Below are positions 7,651 through 17,535 of a stretch of DNA of 64,000 nt, piece after piece. The stretch covers positions 72,588 to 136,587 of the forward strand of contig CAKQEA010000003.1 in NCBI GenBank assembly GCA_934229785.1. The letters run 5' to 3'. A program made the position numbers and the translations under genes. The notes under the pieces were generated by a model. That model made no database searches and was not told the DNA's origin. It saw only the letters and a program-made list of their open reading frames with translations. Within the stretch, counting starts at the first letter, position 1. Each line of letters starts with the position of its first letter. Origin of the DNA: an uncultured Anaeroplasmataceae bacterium (lineage in GTDB: Bacteria; Bacillota_I; Bacilli_A; Acholeplasmatales; Anaeroplasmataceae).

Positions 7651-7858
7651 AAAATCACTTCCAATAAAATTTATACTTATCGCATAATTCGATGAAATTA
7701 TAGCATTAATCAGGTTTAAAATCTATATGAAATAAGATAAACCATATTAATTAAAATTTAAAAATAATTTTGGTTTTTCTTAAATTAAAAATGAAATACA
7801 AAAATGTATTGAGTGTTAAAGTTAAGCATATACTAGATGATGACTGGAGTGGAAAAAT

Positions 7859-9760
7859 ATGGAAATGAATACTAGAGCCAAGGATATTATGGATCTATGT
7901 CGTAAGTACTCAAATGAATATGGTATTTCAACCATGGGTAGTGAATTTTTAATTTTAGCAATGTATGAAACTAAGGATAGCCTTTGTCATTTTTTGTTAT
8001 CCGAATATGAGGTAACAAGAGAGGAGATATTTGATAAAACTGATGAGGTTTTTATTTTAAGAAAAAAAGAGGGAGAATATGATAAATCAATAGAAACTAT
8101 TTTGTCACAGGCTTCTATTTTAGCGGGTGATAAGCTTGTTTCTGAGGAGCATTTATTTATGGCAATTTTAATGAATAGGAATACTATTGCCTCCTCAATT
8201 TTAGTTTCTTTGGGGTTAAATATAGATGATTTAATTGAGGATGTTAAGGAGGTTTATGATTTTTCTTCAGGCTCTACTGATGAGATTGGATATATTAAAA
8301 ATATTACCAAGATGGTTAGGGATAAAGAATGCTCAACTTATGTAGAAAGAAAGGATTATTTAACAAGAATTGATATTATTATGAATCGTAGGTTTAAAAA
8401 TAATCCTCTTTTAATCGGAAATGCTGGTGTTGGTAAAACTGCCCTTGTTGAAGGCTATGCCATGAAGCTTCAGCAGGATAATAAGGATATGACTATTTTA
8501 TCTCTTAATTTAACTAGTATGCTAGCAGGCACTAGATATCGTGGTGATTTTGAGGAAAGGTTTGACAAATTTGTTAAGGAAATTGCTCAAAAGAAGAATG
8601 TGATTATTTTTATTGATGAAATTCACATTATTATGGGTGCAGCAACAACTGAAGGAAATTTAGATGTTGCTAATATGCTTAAGCCATTTTTAGCTAGAAA
8701 TGATATTAAGGTAATAGGGGCAACAACACTTGAGGAATATCACAAATCTATTGAAAATGACAAGGCCTTAGGAAGAAGATTTCAACCAGTATTTATTAGT
8801 GAACCAGATTTAGAGGAAACGAAAAAGATATTATTTGGAATAAGAAATGATTATGAAAAATATCATAATGTTACTATTTCAAATGAGGCCTTAGATTATT
8901 TGATTTATGAAAGCGATAAAAAAATATTAAAGAAATATCGACCAGATAAGTGTATTGATGTTTTAGATGATGTTATGAGCTTTAATCATATTAATAACAA
9001 AAGTGAGGTTACAATTTCAGATATTAACAAGGCGATTGAGGGCTTTTGTAGTAATAGTAATGATGTTGTTTTAAATTTTTCAACTCTTAAGGAGTTCGAG
9101 TGGTTAAATAAGGTTAATTTACTTGAAGGTAAACCATTATTAAAATTATTATACAAAGGAAATGATTATGGATTATGCTTGCTTAAGGATGATTTAAAGA
9201 ATGTTTTTCATGTTGGTGATGAGGCAATATTAGAGCTTGATTTAAGTGGATATAAGGATAATGTTATGCTTACAAGTCTAATAGGAGCACCTCCTGGATA
9301 TGTTGGCTATGAGGATGAGGGCATTTTATCGAAGCATATATTGCTATATCCGGCATCGATTATTATTCTTAAAAATTTTTCTAGTGCTTGTCAATCGATT
9401 AAAGCTTTCTTTTTGAATTTAAAAAATACTGGTATGTTTGTTGATCAAAAAGGAAGAAGAATTATTCTTGATCGTAGTATTATGGTGTTTGAGGGCTTAG
9501 AAGAAAAAAGAATAGTTGGTTTTAGTGGTGAATATGAAAAAGCTACTTCATTTGATGAGGTTATTACTTATCAAAATAATAATATAACGTATAATGAAAA
9601 ATATAGTAGTGCTTTAAAAAGAATGTCATATGAGGTTTCGTTTGATTTTGATGTTTCTAATGATGAAATTAAGGCTTTAAATCATTATTTATATGATAAG
9701 TTACATGATAAAAATAATGTTGAGATTTTAGTTAAAAAAGAAGAATTAAAGAAGTGTTAA
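7859..9760 (+). CDS. ClpC/ClpA-like AAA+ protein with a degenerate second ATPase domain
   Basis: Residues 1-~135 form a Clp N-domain. The first AAA+ domain is intact, with Walker A GNAGVGKT (187-194), Walker B IIFIDEIH, the pore-type GTRYRGDFEER segment and sensor GATTLEEY. The second domain is recognisable from LIGAPPGYVGYEDEG. It has no Walker A at all, and its Walker B region reads SIIILKNF where functional Clp proteins have a VILLDEIE-like motif. At 633 residues it is well short of ClpC (~810). It is probably an unfoldase-like or chaperone variant that hydrolyses ATP only in D1. No ClpP-binding loop is obvious to me. GGAGTGG lies 8 bases before the ATG. A second ATG two codons on is possible. 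Confidence 0.85.
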   Translation: MEMNTRAKDIMDLCRKYSNEYGISTMGSEFLILAMYETKDSLCHFLLSEYEVTREEIFDKTDEVFILRKKEGEYDKSIETILSQASILAGDKLVSEEHLFMAILMNRNTIASSILVSLGLNIDDLIEDVKEVYDFSSGSTDEIGYIKNITKMVRDKECSTYVERKDYLTRIDIIMNRRFKNNPLLIGNAGVGKTALVEGYAMKLQQDNKDMTILSLNLTSMLAGTRYRGDFEERFDKFVKEIAQKKNVIIFIDEIHIIMGAATTEGNLDVANMLKPFLARNDIKVIGATTLEEYHKSIENDKALGRRFQPVFISEPDLEETKKILFGIRNDYEKYHNVTISNEALDYLIYESDKKILKKYRPDKCIDVLDDVMSFNHINNKSEVTISDINKAIEGFCSNSNDVVLNFSTLKEFEWLNKVNLLEGKPLLKLLYKGNDYGLCLLKDDLKNVFHVGDEAILELDLSGYKDNVMLTSLIGAPPGYVGYEDEGILSKHILLYPASIIILKNFSSACQSIKAFFLNLKNTGMFVDQKGRRIILDRSIMVFEGLEEKRIVGFSGEYEKATSFDEVITYQNNNITYNEKYSSALKRMSYEVSFDFDVSNDEIKALNHYLYDKLHDKNNVEILVKKEELKKC

Positions 9761-9784
9761 AATAGGTCACGTGGTGACCTATTT
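9759..9784 (+). terminator. Terminator after the Clp-like gene
   Basis: AATAGGTCAC and GTGACCTATT form a 10-bp stem with a 3-nt loop, followed by TT and AT-rich sequence. Confidence 0.75.
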
Positions 9785-9794
9785 TAAATAAAGA

Positions 9795-9819
9795 AAAGGA
9801 CTTATTTTTCAATAAGTCC
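9795..9819 (-). terminator. Terminator after the PurF-like gene
   Basis: On the minus strand GGACTTATT/AATAAGTCC forms a 9-bp hairpin followed by TTTTCTTT. Confidence 0.75.
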
Positions 9820-9827
9820 TACAATAT

Positions 9828-11240
9828 CTATTCTTTTCCATCCCAGCAATATGTGCAAAGCTTGTCCTCATCAATTTCACAAGCTTTCTTTAAATCATCA
9901 ATTCTATTAAATCCAAGGCTTGTAAATTTTAATTCTTTTCTTATTTCATCAACCATAGTTTTGTATCTATCGCTATCTGGGTTAGCATATTCTTGTAATA
10001 TTTCATCAGTTACTTCATGTTCAAGACGATTTATAACTCTTCTTGTTATTAAATCCATTTCACTTGATGAACGAGAGAAATTTAAATATTTACAGCCATA
10101 AATTAGTGGTGGACATGCTGAACGGATGTGAACCTCCTTAGCTCCACTTCTATATAAGAATTCGGTTGTTTCTCTCATTTGAGTTCCTCTTACAATTGAA
10201 TCATCGATTAAAAGTAATTTTTTTCCTTCGATTAAATCTTGAACAGGGATTAGCTTCATCTTGGCAATTAGATTACGCTTAGTTTGAATAGTTGGCATGA
10301 AGCTTCTTGGCCATGTTGGTGTATATTTAATGAATGGTCTGGCAAATTCGATGCCTGATTCATTAGCATAGCCAATTGCATGAGCTGTACCTGAGTCTGG
10401 GACTCCTGCAACTGAATCAATTTCAAGCTTAGAATCCTTGTCTCTTTGTGCCATATATTTTCCACAATTATAACGCATTCTTTCTACTGATATTCCTTCA
10501 TAGCTTGATGAAGGATAACCATAATAAACCCATAGGAATGTGCAAATTTTCATTTTATTTCCTGGCTTAACTAGTGTTTTAACACAATCAGCTGTAACAA
10601 TATCAATTTCACCAGGGCCTAATTCTTTATAATTTGTATAGCCTAAATTTAGGTAAGCAAATGCTTCAAATGATACACAATAGCCATCATCATTTCTTCC
10701 GATTACAGCAGGTGTTCTTCCATATTTATCTCTTGCAACATATATACCCTTGTCGTTTAATAGCATTAATGTTAATGAGCCATCTATCATTTCAAGAGCA
10801 TATTGTATTCCATCAATTAGGTTTTCCTTTTGATTGATTAATGCAGCAACAAGTTCTGTTGGGTTAATGTCACCACCACTCATTTCTAGGAAGTGAGAGT
10901 TTCCATCATCAAATAATTTTTTTTCAAGTTCCCTTGAGTTGTTAATTTTACTTATAGTTGTAATTGCATAGGTTCCATGATGAGATTTAACTATTAATGG
11001 CTGTGGCTCAAAATCTGAAATACAGCCGATACCAGAATTTCCCTTCATGTCTAAAACATCATGCTCAAATTTTGTACGGAAAGGTGAGTTCTCAATGTTA
11101 TGAATTGAACGATTAAATCCATTTTCTCCTAAAACTGTCATTCCTCCACGACGAGTTCCAAGGTGTGAATGGTAATCAATTCCAAAAAATAAATCGAAAA
11201 CGCAATCCTTTTTAGATACTACACCAAAAAAACCACTCAT
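9828..11240 (-). CDS. PurF-like (glutamine PRPP amidotransferase-fold) protein lacking the N-terminal catalytic Cys
   Basis: The 470-residue protein has the PurF layout. The N-terminal Ntn/GATase-II fold includes SHLGTRRGGM and a GNSGIGCISDFEPQP strand. The phosphoribosyltransferase domain has the PRPP motif LLLIDDSIVRGTQMRET. Genuine PurF begins Met-Cys, or exposes a Cys after propeptide removal. This protein begins MSGFFGV with Ser at that place, so glutamine hydrolysis should be lost. The tail ends with a C-x-x-C (CTYC). A related subfamily starting M-G-G-F-F-G is common in gut anaerobes (my recollection). It may use ammonia directly or do something else. No other purine genes are nearby. 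Confidence 0.8.
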   Translation of the reverse strand: MSGFFGVVSKKDCVFDLFFGIDYHSHLGTRRGGMTVLGENGFNRSIHNIENSPFRTKFEHDVLDMKGNSGIGCISDFEPQPLIVKSHHGTYAITTISKINNSRELEKKLFDDGNSHFLEMSGGDINPTELVAALINQKENLIDGIQYALEMIDGSLTLMLLNDKGIYVARDKYGRTPAVIGRNDDGYCVSFEAFAYLNLGYTNYKELGPGEIDIVTADCVKTLVKPGNKMKICTFLWVYYGYPSSSYEGISVERMRYNCGKYMAQRDKDSKLEIDSVAGVPDSGTAHAIGYANESGIEFARPFIKYTPTWPRSFMPTIQTKRNLIAKMKLIPVQDLIEGKKLLLIDDSIVRGTQMRETTEFLYRSGAKEVHIRSACPPLIYGCKYLNFSRSSSEMDLITRRVINRLEHEVTDEILQEYANPDSDRYKTMVDEIRKELKFTSLGFNRIDDLKKACEIDEDKLCTYCWDGKE

Positions 11241-11501
11241 TTTTTTACCTCCAAATTAAAACAGTATAATTTTAACATAATTTATTGAATAGTAAAATAG
11301 TGTTTTTAAAATGATTTAAGACAAATACTAGTTTGTAAATTTTACAAATATTTAGTGAATATAAAATTTGATTTAATGTCAGTTAAGCATAATCATTTAA
11401 AACATTAAACTAAATTGCAACCTAAATTATCAAATCTTAAAATGAAATATAATAGATTAGAATTACTTTATACGATATAATTACCTTAAGAGTTATAACG
11501 A

Positions 11502-12014
11502 GAAGGGAAAAAGATAGATGTTTATTTAGCTAAAAATGCTGATATTGAAACTAGTTCTAAGGTTTTAAGCGTTCCATATCAAAGACTTAAATATCATACG
11601 CCTATTAACGTTTCAACAACGTTTATGGCAAATAAAAATGAAATTGAGTATTATGGAGAAACAACACAATATAGTTTATCTATTAATGGTATAAAAAAAA
11701 CTGGTACTCTGATTAAGTGTGAAAATACTTATTATTTTTGTTATAATGTTGAAAATAATAAATATTGTGTTACATTGTTAGCAACAGAATTTCAGTATAG
11801 TGGTAAACAATTTTATTTACCTATTAATGAGATTACTTATTATAATTTTGATTCATCAAGTTTAAAAGATGTTATGATAGATGATAATCATAATGAAGTT
11901 GTCTTTAAATGCATAGATTTTTATTCAAAAACAGATGAATTCTATGTTGCTGTTAATTTTAATGATAAATGTTTTTATATGATTGAAAATAATAAAAGGG
12001 AAATAATTGGATAA
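11502..12014 (+). pseudogene. Remnant of an unidentified protein gene
   Basis: The frame is open from a TAA at 11496-11498 to the stop at 12012-12014 and reads EGKKIDVYLAKNADIETSS... onward. It has no ATG, GTG or TTG before the internal ATG at 11625, which lacks a ribosome binding site. The piece is hydrophilic, rich in Asn/Tyr and beta-strand-like (YYGETTQYSLSINGIKKTG). I do not recognise the family. Together with the broken ABC ATPase that follows, it looks like the 3' end of a deleted transport locus. Confidence 0.5.
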
Positions 12015-12040
12015 TTAAATATATAGATGAAGAGGAATAT

Positions 12041-12220
12041 ATGGATATTATTGTAAAAGATATTTTTAAATCATTTAAAGATAATAAAGTTTTAAATGGA
12101 ATTAGTTTAAGTATTAACGAAGGAAGCATTGTTGGCTTTATTGGAAAAAATGGAAGCGGTAAAACAACATTTATGAAAATATGACTGTTTTAGAAAATTT
12201 TACAACTAAAGGTAACAAAA
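12041..12220 (+). pseudogene. ABC transporter ATPase remnant
   Basis: The first 47 codons read as an ABC ATPase N-terminus (MDIIVKDIFKSFKDNKVLNG...) up to an intact Walker A, GFIGKNGSGKTTFMKI. A TGA at 12182-12184 then ends the frame. In another frame MTVLENFTTKG follows, the segment that normally lies about 40 residues after Walker A. An internal deletion has fused the two pieces. It sits directly before the S10 promoter and cannot encode a working ATPase. Confidence 0.8.
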
Positions 12221-12245
12221 AAATATTAAAAATAATAAAAAAGTC

Positions 12246-12274
12246 TTGCAAAGGGCTTTTTTTTCTTGTATAAT
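12246..12274 (+). promoter_or_regulatory. Promoter of the S10-spc-alpha ribosomal operon
   Basis: TTGCAA (12246-12251) and TATAAT (12269-12274) are separated by 17 bases. The box lies about 140 bases upstream of rpsJ, leaving a long leader. I see no other comparable promoter inside the operon. Confidence 0.8.
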
Positions 12275-12416
12275 AAGAAAGGCTCTATATCGAGCAAGAA
12301 GTGGCTGTGAAGTGGGAGGTTGCTGACACACCGATTAGCGTTGTCATTACAGCGTGTTAGGTTTTCCCATGGAGCAAGTCTATACGACGATTATAGGCGA
12401 AAGGAGTTTATTAAAA
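12275..12416 (+). promoter_or_regulatory. Leader RNA of the S10 operon with a GTGGGAGG motif
   Basis: The ~140-nt untranslated leader is unusually GC-rich for this genome. GTGGGA (from 12312) can pair with TCCCAT (12365-12370), enclosing a small stem region with AGCGTTGTC and GACACACCG. GTGGGAGG recurs in the rplK and rplA leaders. It is a candidate ribosomal-protein autoregulatory structure, but I cannot name the binding protein. Confidence 0.45.
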
Positions 12417-12725
12417 ATGGCAAAGGAAAAAATTAAAATTCGTTTAAAATCTTATGATCACAGATTATTAGACTTATCAGCAAAGAAGATTGTTGATAGT
12501 GTTAAGAAGACTGGTTCTGTAGTTAATGGTCCAATTCCACTACCTACTGAAAAGGAAATCTTCACAATCTTACGTTCTCCTCATGTTAATAAGGATTCTC
12601 GTGAACAATTCGAAAGAAGAACTCATAAGAGATTAATCGAGATTGTGGATCCAACTCCACAAACAATTGACGCTTTAATGCACATTGATCTACCTTCTGG
12701 TGTAGATATCGTATTAAAGAAGTAA
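12417..12725 (+). CDS. rpsJ: 30S ribosomal protein S10
   Basis: This 102-residue protein begins [19 protein letters not shown] and contains S10 signatures [10 protein letters not shown] and [14 protein letters not shown], with VDIVLKK at the end. S10 sits in the head of the 30S subunit and doubles as antitermination factor NusE. The ATG at 12417 follows AAAGGAG at the right distance. An in-frame ATG at 12354 would add 21 unrelated residues and has no ribosome binding site, so I reject it. First gene of the operon. Confidence 0.97.
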   Translation: MAKEKIKIRLKSYDHRLLDLSAKKIVDSVKKTGSVVNGPIPLPTEKEIFTILRSPHVNKDSREQFERRTHKRLIEIVDPTPQTIDALMHIDLPSGVDIVLKK

Positions 12726-12759
12726 TTAAAAAATATTTAAAGGAAAGAGGAAATTTCAA

Positions 12760-13401
12760 ATGGCTAAGGGAATCTTAGGTAGAAAATTGGGTATGACTCA
12801 AATTTTCGATGCAGCTGGAAATTTAATTCCAGTAACTATCGTTGATTGTTCTGATAATGTTGTTTTACAACAAAAGACAGTTGAAAACGATGGATATGTA
12901 GCTGTACAGGTTGGTTGCTGCAATAAAAGAGAAAATCTTGCAAACAAGCCTGAACAGGGTCACGTTGCTAAGGCTGGCACTGCTCCTAAGCGCTTCGTAA
13001 AGGAAATCCGTTTCACAGAAGCACAGGGAAATGAGTTATTGTCTTATAATGTTGGCCAAGAAATTAAAGCAGATATTTTTAATGCTGGTGACGTTATTGA
13101 TGTTACAGGTACTTCAAAAGGTAAAGGTTTTGCAGGTACTATTAAGCGTTACAACCATTCTCGTTTAAGAATGAGTCATGGTACTTCAGCATGTCATCGT
13201 ATTGTTGGTTCTATGGGAGCCATCAAGGGAAATATGAAGGGTAAGAAAATGCCTGGTCATATGGGAAATGAAACAGTAACATTACAAAATTTAACTATTG
13301 CCGCTGTTGATGCAGAAAGAAATCTTATCTTAGTTCGTGGTAATGTACCAGGACCAAAGAAAGGCTTCGTTGTTATTAAGACAGCTGTAAAAGCTAATTA
13401 G
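12760..13401 (+). CDS. rplC: 50S ribosomal protein L3
   Basis: 213 residues starting [16 protein letters not shown], with the L3 signature around [19 protein letters not shown] and the long loop that reaches the peptidyl-transferase centre ([20 protein letters not shown]). It is one of the proteins that initiate 50S assembly. AGGAAAGAGG precedes the ATG. Normal length and operon position. Confidence 0.97.
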   Translation: MAKGILGRKLGMTQIFDAAGNLIPVTIVDCSDNVVLQQKTVENDGYVAVQVGCCNKRENLANKPEQGHVAKAGTAPKRFVKEIRFTEAQGNELLSYNVGQEIKADIFNAGDVIDVTGTSKGKGFAGTIKRYNHSRLRMSHGTSACHRIVGSMGAIKGNMKGKKMPGHMGNETVTLQNLTIAAVDAERNLILVRGNVPGPKKGFVVIKTAVKAN

Positions 13402-13415
13402 AAAGGAGATTTATT

Positions 13416-14048
13416 ATGCCAACAATCGCATTATTAAATCAATCTGGAGAAAAGATTAATGATTTAGAATTAAGCGCTGAGGTTTTTGGAATCGAAGAGC
13501 TTAATCAGCAAGTAATTTATGATGTGGTTAATTGCCAAAGAGCTGCAATGCGCCAAGGTACTCATGATACTAAGGTTCGTAGCGAAGTTCGTGGTGGTGG
13601 CCGCAAGCCTTGGAGACAAAAAGGAACAGGACGCGCTCGTCAAGGTTCTATTCGTGCTCCTCAATGGGTTGGTGGAGGAACAGTATTTGGTCCTACTCCA
13701 AGAAGCTATGCTTTCAAGTTAAATAAGAAAGTAAAGCAATTAGGTATGAAAAATACTTTATCTTATAAGGTAAAGGAAAATAATTTAATCGCAGTAGATG
13801 CAATTAAATTTGATGAAATCAAGACTAAGAATTTTATTAAGTTCTTAGAGAACATTAAAGCAGAAGGAAAGACAATGGTTGTTTGTGGTGTAGATGAGTT
13901 AACTACTGAAGCTGTATTATCTGCATCAAATATTCCAGGTGTATTCCTAGCACCAGTTAATAACGCAAGTGTTTATGAAATTTTATGTTATAAGAACTTA
14001 GTATTAACTTCTGCAGCTGTAGCTTATTTTGAGGAGGAATTGAAGTAA
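13416..14048 (+). CDS. rplD: 50S ribosomal protein L4
   Basis: 210 residues. It has the long basic loop that lines the exit tunnel ([20 protein letters not shown]) and the [19 protein letters not shown] segment. In some bacteria L4 represses the S10 operon through the leader. Whether the leader here is bound by L4 is unknown. GAAAGGAG precedes the ATG. Confidence 0.97.
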   Translation: MPTIALLNQSGEKINDLELSAEVFGIEELNQQVIYDVVNCQRAAMRQGTHDTKVRSEVRGGGRKPWRQKGTGRARQGSIRAPQWVGGGTVFGPTPRSYAFKLNKKVKQLGMKNTLSYKVKENNLIAVDAIKFDEIKTKNFIKFLENIKAEGKTMVVCGVDELTTEAVLSASNIPGVFLAPVNNASVYEILCYKNLVLTSAAVAYFEEELK

Positions 14049-14049
14049 T

Positions 14050-14337
14050 ATGAGTAAGGCATATGATATTATTCAAGGTCCAATCATTACAGAAAAGACT
14101 ATGGGCTTAAAGGAAAGCTATAACAAATATACATTTAAGGTTGCTAAGACAGCTAACAAGATTGAAATCAAAAATGCTGTTGAAGAAATCTTTAAGGTAA
14201 AGGTATTAAGCGTTCATACAATTAACGTTTTACCTAAGCATAAGAGAGTTGGTCAGCATGAAGGTTTCGCACCTGCATACAAGAAGGCAATCTGCAAATT
14301 AGCAGAAGGCAATAAGATCGACGCTTTCGAGATCTAA
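14050..14337 (+). CDS. rplW: 50S ribosomal protein L23
   Basis: 95 residues beginning [18 protein letters not shown], a standard L23 start. L23 lies at the exit-tunnel mouth and is the docking site for trigger factor and SRP. The start follows the L4 stop by one base, with GAGGAATTGAAG as the binding site inside rplD, so the two are coupled. Confidence 0.97.
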   Translation: MSKAYDIIQGPIITEKTMGLKESYNKYTFKVAKTANKIEIKNAVEEIFKVKVLSVHTINVLPKHKRVGQHEGFAPAYKKAICKLAEGNKIDAFEI

Positions 14338-14355
14338 TAGGAGGATTTATTAACT

Positions 14356-15189
14356 ATGGCAGTTAGAAAATATAAGCCAACGTCTAATGGTAGACGTAAT
14401 ATGTCAGTTTTAACATTTGATGAAATCACAACTGACACTCCTGAAAAGTCATTACTTGCTCCATTACATAAGGAAGCTGGTCGTAATAATTCAGGTAAGA
14501 TCACTGTTCGTCATCAAGGTGGCGGTGTTAAAAGAAAGTATCGTATCATTGATTTTAAGAGAAATAAGGATGGCATTCCTGCAACTGTTAAAACAATTGA
14601 GTACGATCCAAACAGAAGCGCAAACATTGCATTATTAGTTTACGCTGATGGTGAAAAGAGATATATCTTAGCACCTAAGGGATTACAAGTAGGACAGAAG
14701 TTAATGTCTGGTGCAAATGCAGATATCATGGTTGGTAATGCATTACCTATTGTAAATATTCCAGTAGGTAGCTTAATTCATAATATTGAATTACATCCTG
14801 GTAAGGGTGGACAAATCGCACGTAGTGCTGGTGTTTCTGCTCAGATCTTAGGACGTGAGGATAAATATGTTCTAGTTCGTTTAGGTAGCGGTGAGGTTCG
14901 TAAGATTTTAGCTACTTGTAAGGCAACAATTGGTGAGGTTGGTAATGAATCTCATGAATTAGTAAGAATTGGTAAAGCTGGTAGAGCTCGTCATATGGGC
15001 TTAAGACCAGAGGTTCGTGGTTCAGTTATGAACCCTAATGACCATCCACATGGTGGTGGTGAAGGTAAGTGTCCAGTTGGACGTCCTGCTCCTATGACAC
15101 CTTGGGGAAAGAAGGCTATGGGTGTTAAAACTCGTAAGAATAAACAAGCTTCTACTAAGTTAATTGTTCGTAGAAGAAATGGTAAATAA
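14356..15189 (+). CDS. rplB: 50S ribosomal protein L2
   Basis: 277 residues starting [16 protein letters not shown]. The C-terminal [21 protein letters not shown] block contains the conserved His-rich segment near the peptidyl-transferase centre. L2 is needed for subunit association. TAGGAGG precedes the ATG. Typical length. Confidence 0.98.
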   Translation: MAVRKYKPTSNGRRNMSVLTFDEITTDTPEKSLLAPLHKEAGRNNSGKITVRHQGGGVKRKYRIIDFKRNKDGIPATVKTIEYDPNRSANIALLVYADGEKRYILAPKGLQVGQKLMSGANADIMVGNALPIVNIPVGSLIHNIELHPGKGGQIARSAGVSAQILGREDKYVLVRLGSGEVRKILATCKATIGEVGNESHELVRIGKAGRARHMGLRPEVRGSVMNPNDHPHGGGEGKCPVGRPAPMTPWGKKAMGVKTRKNKQASTKLIVRRRNGK

Positions 15190-15203
15190 TAAGGAGGAAC
15201 AAT

Positions 15204-15482
15204 ATGGCTCGTTCAATTAAAAAAGGACCATTCTGTGATGACCATTTAATGAAAAAGGTTGAAAAGCAGAATGCAAGTGGTGATAAGAAAGTAATTCAAA
15301 CTTGGTCACGTAGATCAACAATCTTCCCTAGTTTTGTTGGTTTAACGATTGCTGTTTACAACGGTCGTGAGCATGTTCCTGTATATGTTACAGAAGATAT
15401 GGTAGGTCATAAGCTAGGTGAATTTGCTCCTACAAGAACTTACCATGGACATGATGCAGATGACAAAAAGGCTAGTAGATAA
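15204..15482 (+). CDS. rpsS: 30S ribosomal protein S19
   Basis: 92 residues beginning [19 protein letters not shown] and containing the S19 signature [33 protein letters not shown]. It forms a complex with S13 in the 30S head. AAGGAGGA precedes the start. Confidence 0.98.
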   Translation: MARSIKKGPFCDDHLMKKVEKQNASGDKKVIQTWSRRSTIFPSFVGLTIAVYNGREHVPVYVTEDMVGHKLGEFAPTRTYHGHDADDKKASR

Positions 15483-15507
15483 TTTTAGATAGTAAGGAGA
15501 AAAGACA

Positions 15508-15858
15508 ATGGAAGCAAAAGCAATTGCAAATACTGTTAGAATAACTCCTCGTAAAGCACGTCTTGTCGTTGATTTGATTCGTAATAAGGATGTAGCTGAA
15601 GCTAAGGCTATTTTAAAATTAACTAATAAGAATGCTTGTGAGGCTGTTTTAAAAGTATTAAACTCTGCATGTGCAAATGCAGAACACAATAATAATATGG
15701 ATGTTAACAATCTATATGTAAAAACAATCTATGTAACTGACGGTATCCGTATGAAGAGAATGTTACCTCGTGCTAAGGGACGCGGTGATGTTATTATCAA
15801 AAGATGCTGCAATATCACAGTTATCGTAGCTGAAAAAGAAAGCGCTAAGGAGGAATAA
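15508..15858 (+). CDS. rplV: 50S ribosomal protein L22
   Basis: 116 residues starting MEAKAIANTVRITPRKARLVVDLIR, the L22 hallmark. The extended hairpin (GIRMKRMLPRAKGRGDVI) lines the exit tunnel and is where macrolide-resistance changes usually occur. GAGGAATAACAC follows into rpsC. Confidence 0.97.
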   Translation: MEAKAIANTVRITPRKARLVVDLIRNKDVAEAKAILKLTNKNACEAVLKVLNSACANAEHNNNMDVNNLYVKTIYVTDGIRMKRMLPRAKGRGDVIIKRCCNITVIVAEKESAKEE

Positions 15859-15861
15859 CAC

Positions 15862-16605
15862 ATGGGTCAAAAAGTTAGTCCAGTAGGATTACGTGTTGGT
15901 ATTAACCGTGATTGGGATGCTGTATGGTATGCTGAAAAGACTGAGGTAGCTGATCTATTACACGAAGACTTAAGAATTCGTAAGTATATTGATGAAGTTT
16001 ACAAGAAGGCTGCTGTTTCACGTGTTATCATCGAACGTGTTAAGGGTTCAAATAATAAGGACCGTATTAAAATTACATTATATACTGGTAAGCCAGGTGT
16101 TGTAATTGGTCATGAAGCTGAAACAAAAAATGCTGTTGTTAAGCAGTTAGCTTATATGACAAAGAAAGAAATTATTTTAAATGTTGTTGAAATTAAGAGA
16201 CCTGAATTAGATGCAACATTAGTAGCTAAGTCAATCGCTGAACAATTAGAGGCACGTGCTTCTTTCCGTCGTGTTCAGAAGGTTGCAATTCAAAGAGCAT
16301 TAAAAGCTGGTGCTAAGGGTGCTAGAACATTAATCTCTGGTCGTTTAGGCGGTGCAGAAATGGCTCGTAGTGAAGGTTATGCAGAAGGACAAGTTCCTCT
16401 ACAAACATTACGTGCAGATGTTGATTATGCTGTAGCTGAAGCACATACAACTTATGGTAAATTAGGTGTCAAGGTTTGGATTTATAAGGGTGAGGTTTTC
16501 TCTATTCAGCCAAGAGCTTTAGAAGAAAAGAAGCCTGCTAGAACAAATCGTGGTCCTAAGAAGGATAAGGAAGCAAAAGATAATAGCTCTAAAGGAGGTA
16601 AATAA
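15862..16605 (+). CDS. rpsC: 30S ribosomal protein S3
   Basis: 247 residues with N-terminal [14 protein letters not shown], a KH domain (residues ~60-110, VVIGHEAE for the usual GxxG loop) and the C-terminal S3 domain ([34 protein letters not shown]). It forms part of the mRNA entry helicase site. The lysine-rich C-terminal tail is somewhat longer than usual. The start lies 3 bases after the rplV stop. Confidence 0.97.
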   Translation: MGQKVSPVGLRVGINRDWDAVWYAEKTEVADLLHEDLRIRKYIDEVYKKAAVSRVIIERVKGSNNKDRIKITLYTGKPGVVIGHEAETKNAVVKQLAYMTKKEIILNVVEIKRPELDATLVAKSIAEQLEARASFRRVQKVAIQRALKAGAKGARTLISGRLGGAEMARSEGYAEGQVPLQTLRADVDYAVAEAHTTYGKLGVKVWIYKGEVFSIQPRALEEKKPARTNRGPKKDKEAKDNSSKGGK

Positions 16606-16607
16606 TT

Positions 16608-17027
16608 ATGTTAATGCCTAAAAGAGTAAAATATCGTCGTCCACATAGAGTTTATTTCCACGGTAAGGCAAAGGGTGGTACAGAAATGGCCTTTGGTGAG
16701 TATGGTTTAGTAGCAACTGAAGGTTGCTGGTTAACTAATCACCAATTAGAAGCTGCCCGTATCGCTATCACACGTAAGATGAACCGTCAAGGACAGGTAT
16801 GGATTAAAGTATTCCCACATTTATCTAAGACTAAAAAGCCTTTAGCAGTACGTATGGGTTCTGGTAAAGGTGCTCCTGAGGTTTGGGTAGCAGTAGTTAA
16901 GACAGGTGTAATTTTATTTGAAGTTGCAGGTGTACCTGAGGATGTAGCACGTGAAGCATTACGTTTAGCATCTCATAAGTTACCTTGTACAACAAAGATT
17001 ATTAAAAAAGTAGGTGACGAGCAATGA
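16608..17027 (+). CDS. rplP: 50S ribosomal protein L16
   Basis: 139 residues starting [14 protein letters not shown] and containing [27 protein letters not shown], the conserved L16 loop near the A site. AAAGGAGGT precedes the ATG. It ends in TGA, evidence that TGA is a stop codon in this organism. Confidence 0.97.
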   Translation: MLMPKRVKYRRPHRVYFHGKAKGGTEMAFGEYGLVATEGCWLTNHQLEAARIAITRKMNRQGQVWIKVFPHLSKTKKPLAVRMGSGKGAPEVWVAVVKTGVILFEVAGVPEDVAREALRLASHKLPCTTKIIKKVGDEQ

Positions 17028-17233
17028 TGAAGACAAAAGAAATTCGCAATATGTCTGTAGATCAGATCAATGCAAAAATCGCTGATTTAAAAGAAGAATT
17101 ATTTAACTTAAAGTTTCAAGCTGCTCTAGGAAATTTAGAAAAGCCTGCTCGTATGAACGAAATCAAGAGAACAATTGCTAGAATGAAGACAATTTTAACT
17201 GAAAAAGCTAATGCTAGCAAGGTTTCTGAATAA
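17024..17233 (+). CDS. rpmC: 50S ribosomal protein L29
   Basis: 69 residues, two-helix L29 with [23 protein letters not shown] and NPxR-like [20 protein letters not shown]. It lies next to L23 at the tunnel exit. ATGATGA overlaps the L16 stop. The true start may be either the ATG at 17024 or the one at 17027. Confidence 0.95.
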   Translation: MMKTKEIRNMSVDQINAKIADLKEELFNLKFQAALGNLEKPARMNEIKRTIARMKTILTEKANASKVSE

Positions 17234-17247
17234 TAGGAGGAGACATT

Positions 17248-17508
17248 ATGGAACGTAATACTCGTAAGTTTTTTACAGGAACAGTTGTTTCTGATAAAAT
17301 GAACAAAACTATCGTTGTATCTGTTGATACTTTTGGAGTACATAAGTTATACAAGAAACGTGTTAAAAAATCTACAAAGTTTCATGTTCATGATGAAAAC
17401 AACACAGCACATGTTGGTGATGTTGTAAGATTCATGGAGACTAGACCACTATCTAAGACAGTATCTTATACTTTAATCGAAGTGGTTAAAGTTAAAGAAA
17501 CACTTTAA
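17248..17508 (+). CDS. rpsQ: 30S ribosomal protein S17
   Basis: 86 residues, OB-fold S17 starting [21 protein letters not shown] and containing the signature [18 protein letters not shown]. It is a primary 16S rRNA-binding protein. AGGAGG precedes the start. Confidence 0.97.
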   Translation: MERNTRKFFTGTVVSDKMNKTIVVSVDTFGVHKLYKKRVKKSTKFHVHDENNTAHVGDVVRFMETRPLSKTVSYTLIEVVKVKETL

Positions 17509-17535
17509 TATTAGTTCCTGAAAGGAGGTACTATC

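Noticed and set aside
12354..12416. N-terminal extension of S10 ([12 protein letters not shown]...)
   Set aside because: It translates leader RNA; the canonical S10 start with a good binding site is at 12417.
13470..13722. Extra frames inside rplD and other ribosomal genes
   Set aside because: Alternate-frame shadows of highly conserved ribosomal genes, without start signals or similarity.
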